The notes under the pieces: generated by a model | What the model was told of the DNA's origin: nothing | Databases searched by the model: none | Seen by the model: the letters and a program-made list of their open reading frames with translations, nothing else | Assembly (NCBI GenBank): GCA_934371135.1 | Contig: CAKRNO010000015.1 | Coordinates: 1-40,731 of the forward strand | Direction: 5' to 3' | Length of the DNA stretch: 40,731 bases | Source of the DNA: an uncultured Eubacteriales bacterium | GTDB lineage: Bacteria; Bacillota; Clostridia; Oscillospirales; CAG-272 | Part shown: positions 40,252-40,731 of the stretch, piece by piece | Layout: each line of letters opens with the position of its first letter | Numbering within the stretch: the stretch's first letter is position 1 | Translations under genes and position numbers: made by a program

Positions 40252-40427
40252 AAGTTACCTCGCGGCATAGCTCCTCCGCTCGTGCAAACCGTTGACAGGT
40301 GCATTAATTACACAATAGCCCGTCCTTACCGCCGTTGTTTCACCGTTTCTATTTTCCTGTAGGGGCGACCACCGATCGCCCGCGTTTCCCGCAGATCACA
40401 CCGCCGCACCACGAAAACCTCCGCTCC

Positions 40428-40522
40428 GTAGGGGCGACCACCGGTCGCCCGCAAATACGGCTCCGCCTTGTGATTGCCGCCAAGGAAGGAACGAAAAACG
40501 GGCGACCATTGGTCGCCCCTAC
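40428..40522. repeat. composite element with palindromic inverted ends, copy 3
   Basis: 95 bp, ends at 40428-40451 and 40499-40522; centre CAAATACGGCTCCG...GAACGAAAAACGGGC. A solitary end copy lies just before it at 40359-40382. Confidence 0.85.
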
Positions 40523-40583
40523 ACCCGTTGAACGCAAACACCCGGCGTCGCCCGCGGTCTCCCTCAAATCATGCTGCTTTTTC

Positions 40584-40612
40584 TTGACAAATCCCGACTT
40601 TCCTCGTACAAT
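40584..40612 (+). promoter_or_regulatory. sigma-A promoter reading out of the window
   Basis: TTGACA (40584-40589), 17 bp, TACAAT (40607-40612), five of six at -10. Transcription would start near 40619. Confidence 0.82.
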
Positions 40613-40658
40613 AGAAAAGGTCGCGCCGAAAGGCAAGACCCGGAGGAACACTATAACG

Positions 40659-40731
40659 GTGGCGGTTGCTCCTCGATTGCAAGGGAGGCGTGCGGAGAAC
40701 GCGGGTGAAAATGATATGCGGAGGCACATAG
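40659..40731 (+). CDS. possible start of a gene running off the window
   Basis: GTG at 40659 opens a frame with no stop to the window end (VAVAPRLQGRRAENAGENDM and onward). GGAGG (40642-40646) is 12 bases upstream, somewhat far. The region may equally be the untranslated leader of a gene beyond the window, and part of it (40692-40714) matches 10691-10713, which is non-coding. Low certainty. Confidence 0.25.
   Translation, partial: MAVAPRLQGRRAENAGENDMRRHI

Larger units (their letters stand above)
39751..40658. other. repeat-rich intergenic region at the window end
   Basis: No supported gene. It holds two hairpin elements with the trailing phrase CTGGCGCA (39786-40000), five copies of the dispersed palindromic repeat (40157, 40228, 40359, 40428, 40499) forming two complete composite elements, and a consensus promoter (40584-40612). 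Predicted ORFs translate the repeats. Confidence 0.8.

Overview
The window is about 40.7 kb of GC-rich chromosome from an endospore-forming, low-oxygen Firmicute, most likely a high-GC member of class Clostridia (Oscillospirales-like gut or rumen bacterium). Reasons: SpoIIE, AddA, a perfect CIRCE element in front of clpB, sigma-A promoters of canonical TTGACA-17-TATAAT form, Firmicute-type parS sites, and a clostridial Cys cluster in AlaRS. No rRNA, phage, plasmid or CRISPR genes are seen. The taxonomic placement is inference.

Layout. 1-7470 (minus strand): alaS (3' end outside the window), addA, truB and a small lipoprotein gene. 8068-10488 (plus): spoIIE. 10489-11327: a hairpin-packed intergenic region. 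11328-15181 (minus): a tightly coupled amino-sugar operon (GlmU-like left-handed beta-helix protein, glmM, glmS). 15306-17094 (minus): a Fur-family regulator and a His-rich ten-TM-type metal exporter, with promoter, Fur-type operator and a remarkable 5' leader of eight hairpins. 17100-18113: repeats and a tRNA-Thr gene with its own promoter and terminator. 18201-20972: CIRCE and clpB. 21367-23278 (minus): a DUF308-type membrane protein and a histidine phosphatase. 23279-28743: a partition locus in which parA and parB are separated by 0.9 kb and surrounded by at least five parS-like sites in almost 4 kb of non-coding DNA. 28886-30264: membrane protein plus Sfp-type phosphopantetheinyl transferase. 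31021-35750: an LEA/YtxH-like protein, two divergent XRE regulators sharing a promoter/operator region, and a large lipoprotein. 36289-39750: a four-gene operon of DUF1538 membrane protein, tandem PII-like protein, Nudix hydrolase and a protein with a HEPN-like motif plus CBS domains. 39751-40731: repeats and a strong promoter reading out of the window.

The most unusual content is structural rather than coding. (i) Five copies of a two-hairpin repeat with compensatory stem changes occur between spoIIE and glmS and upstream of the tRNA. (ii) Eight short hairpins joined by the heptamer GTGGTAT lie in the predicted leader of the fur-exporter mRNA. (iii) A roughly 95-bp element with palindromic inverted ends recurs in two intergenic regions, and its 24-bp end sequence is scattered through others. 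(iv) The DUF1538/PII/Nudix/HEPN-CBS operon looks like a nucleotide-sensing membrane system of unknown role. All positions and structures were read by eye; no database search, folding program or alignment was run.
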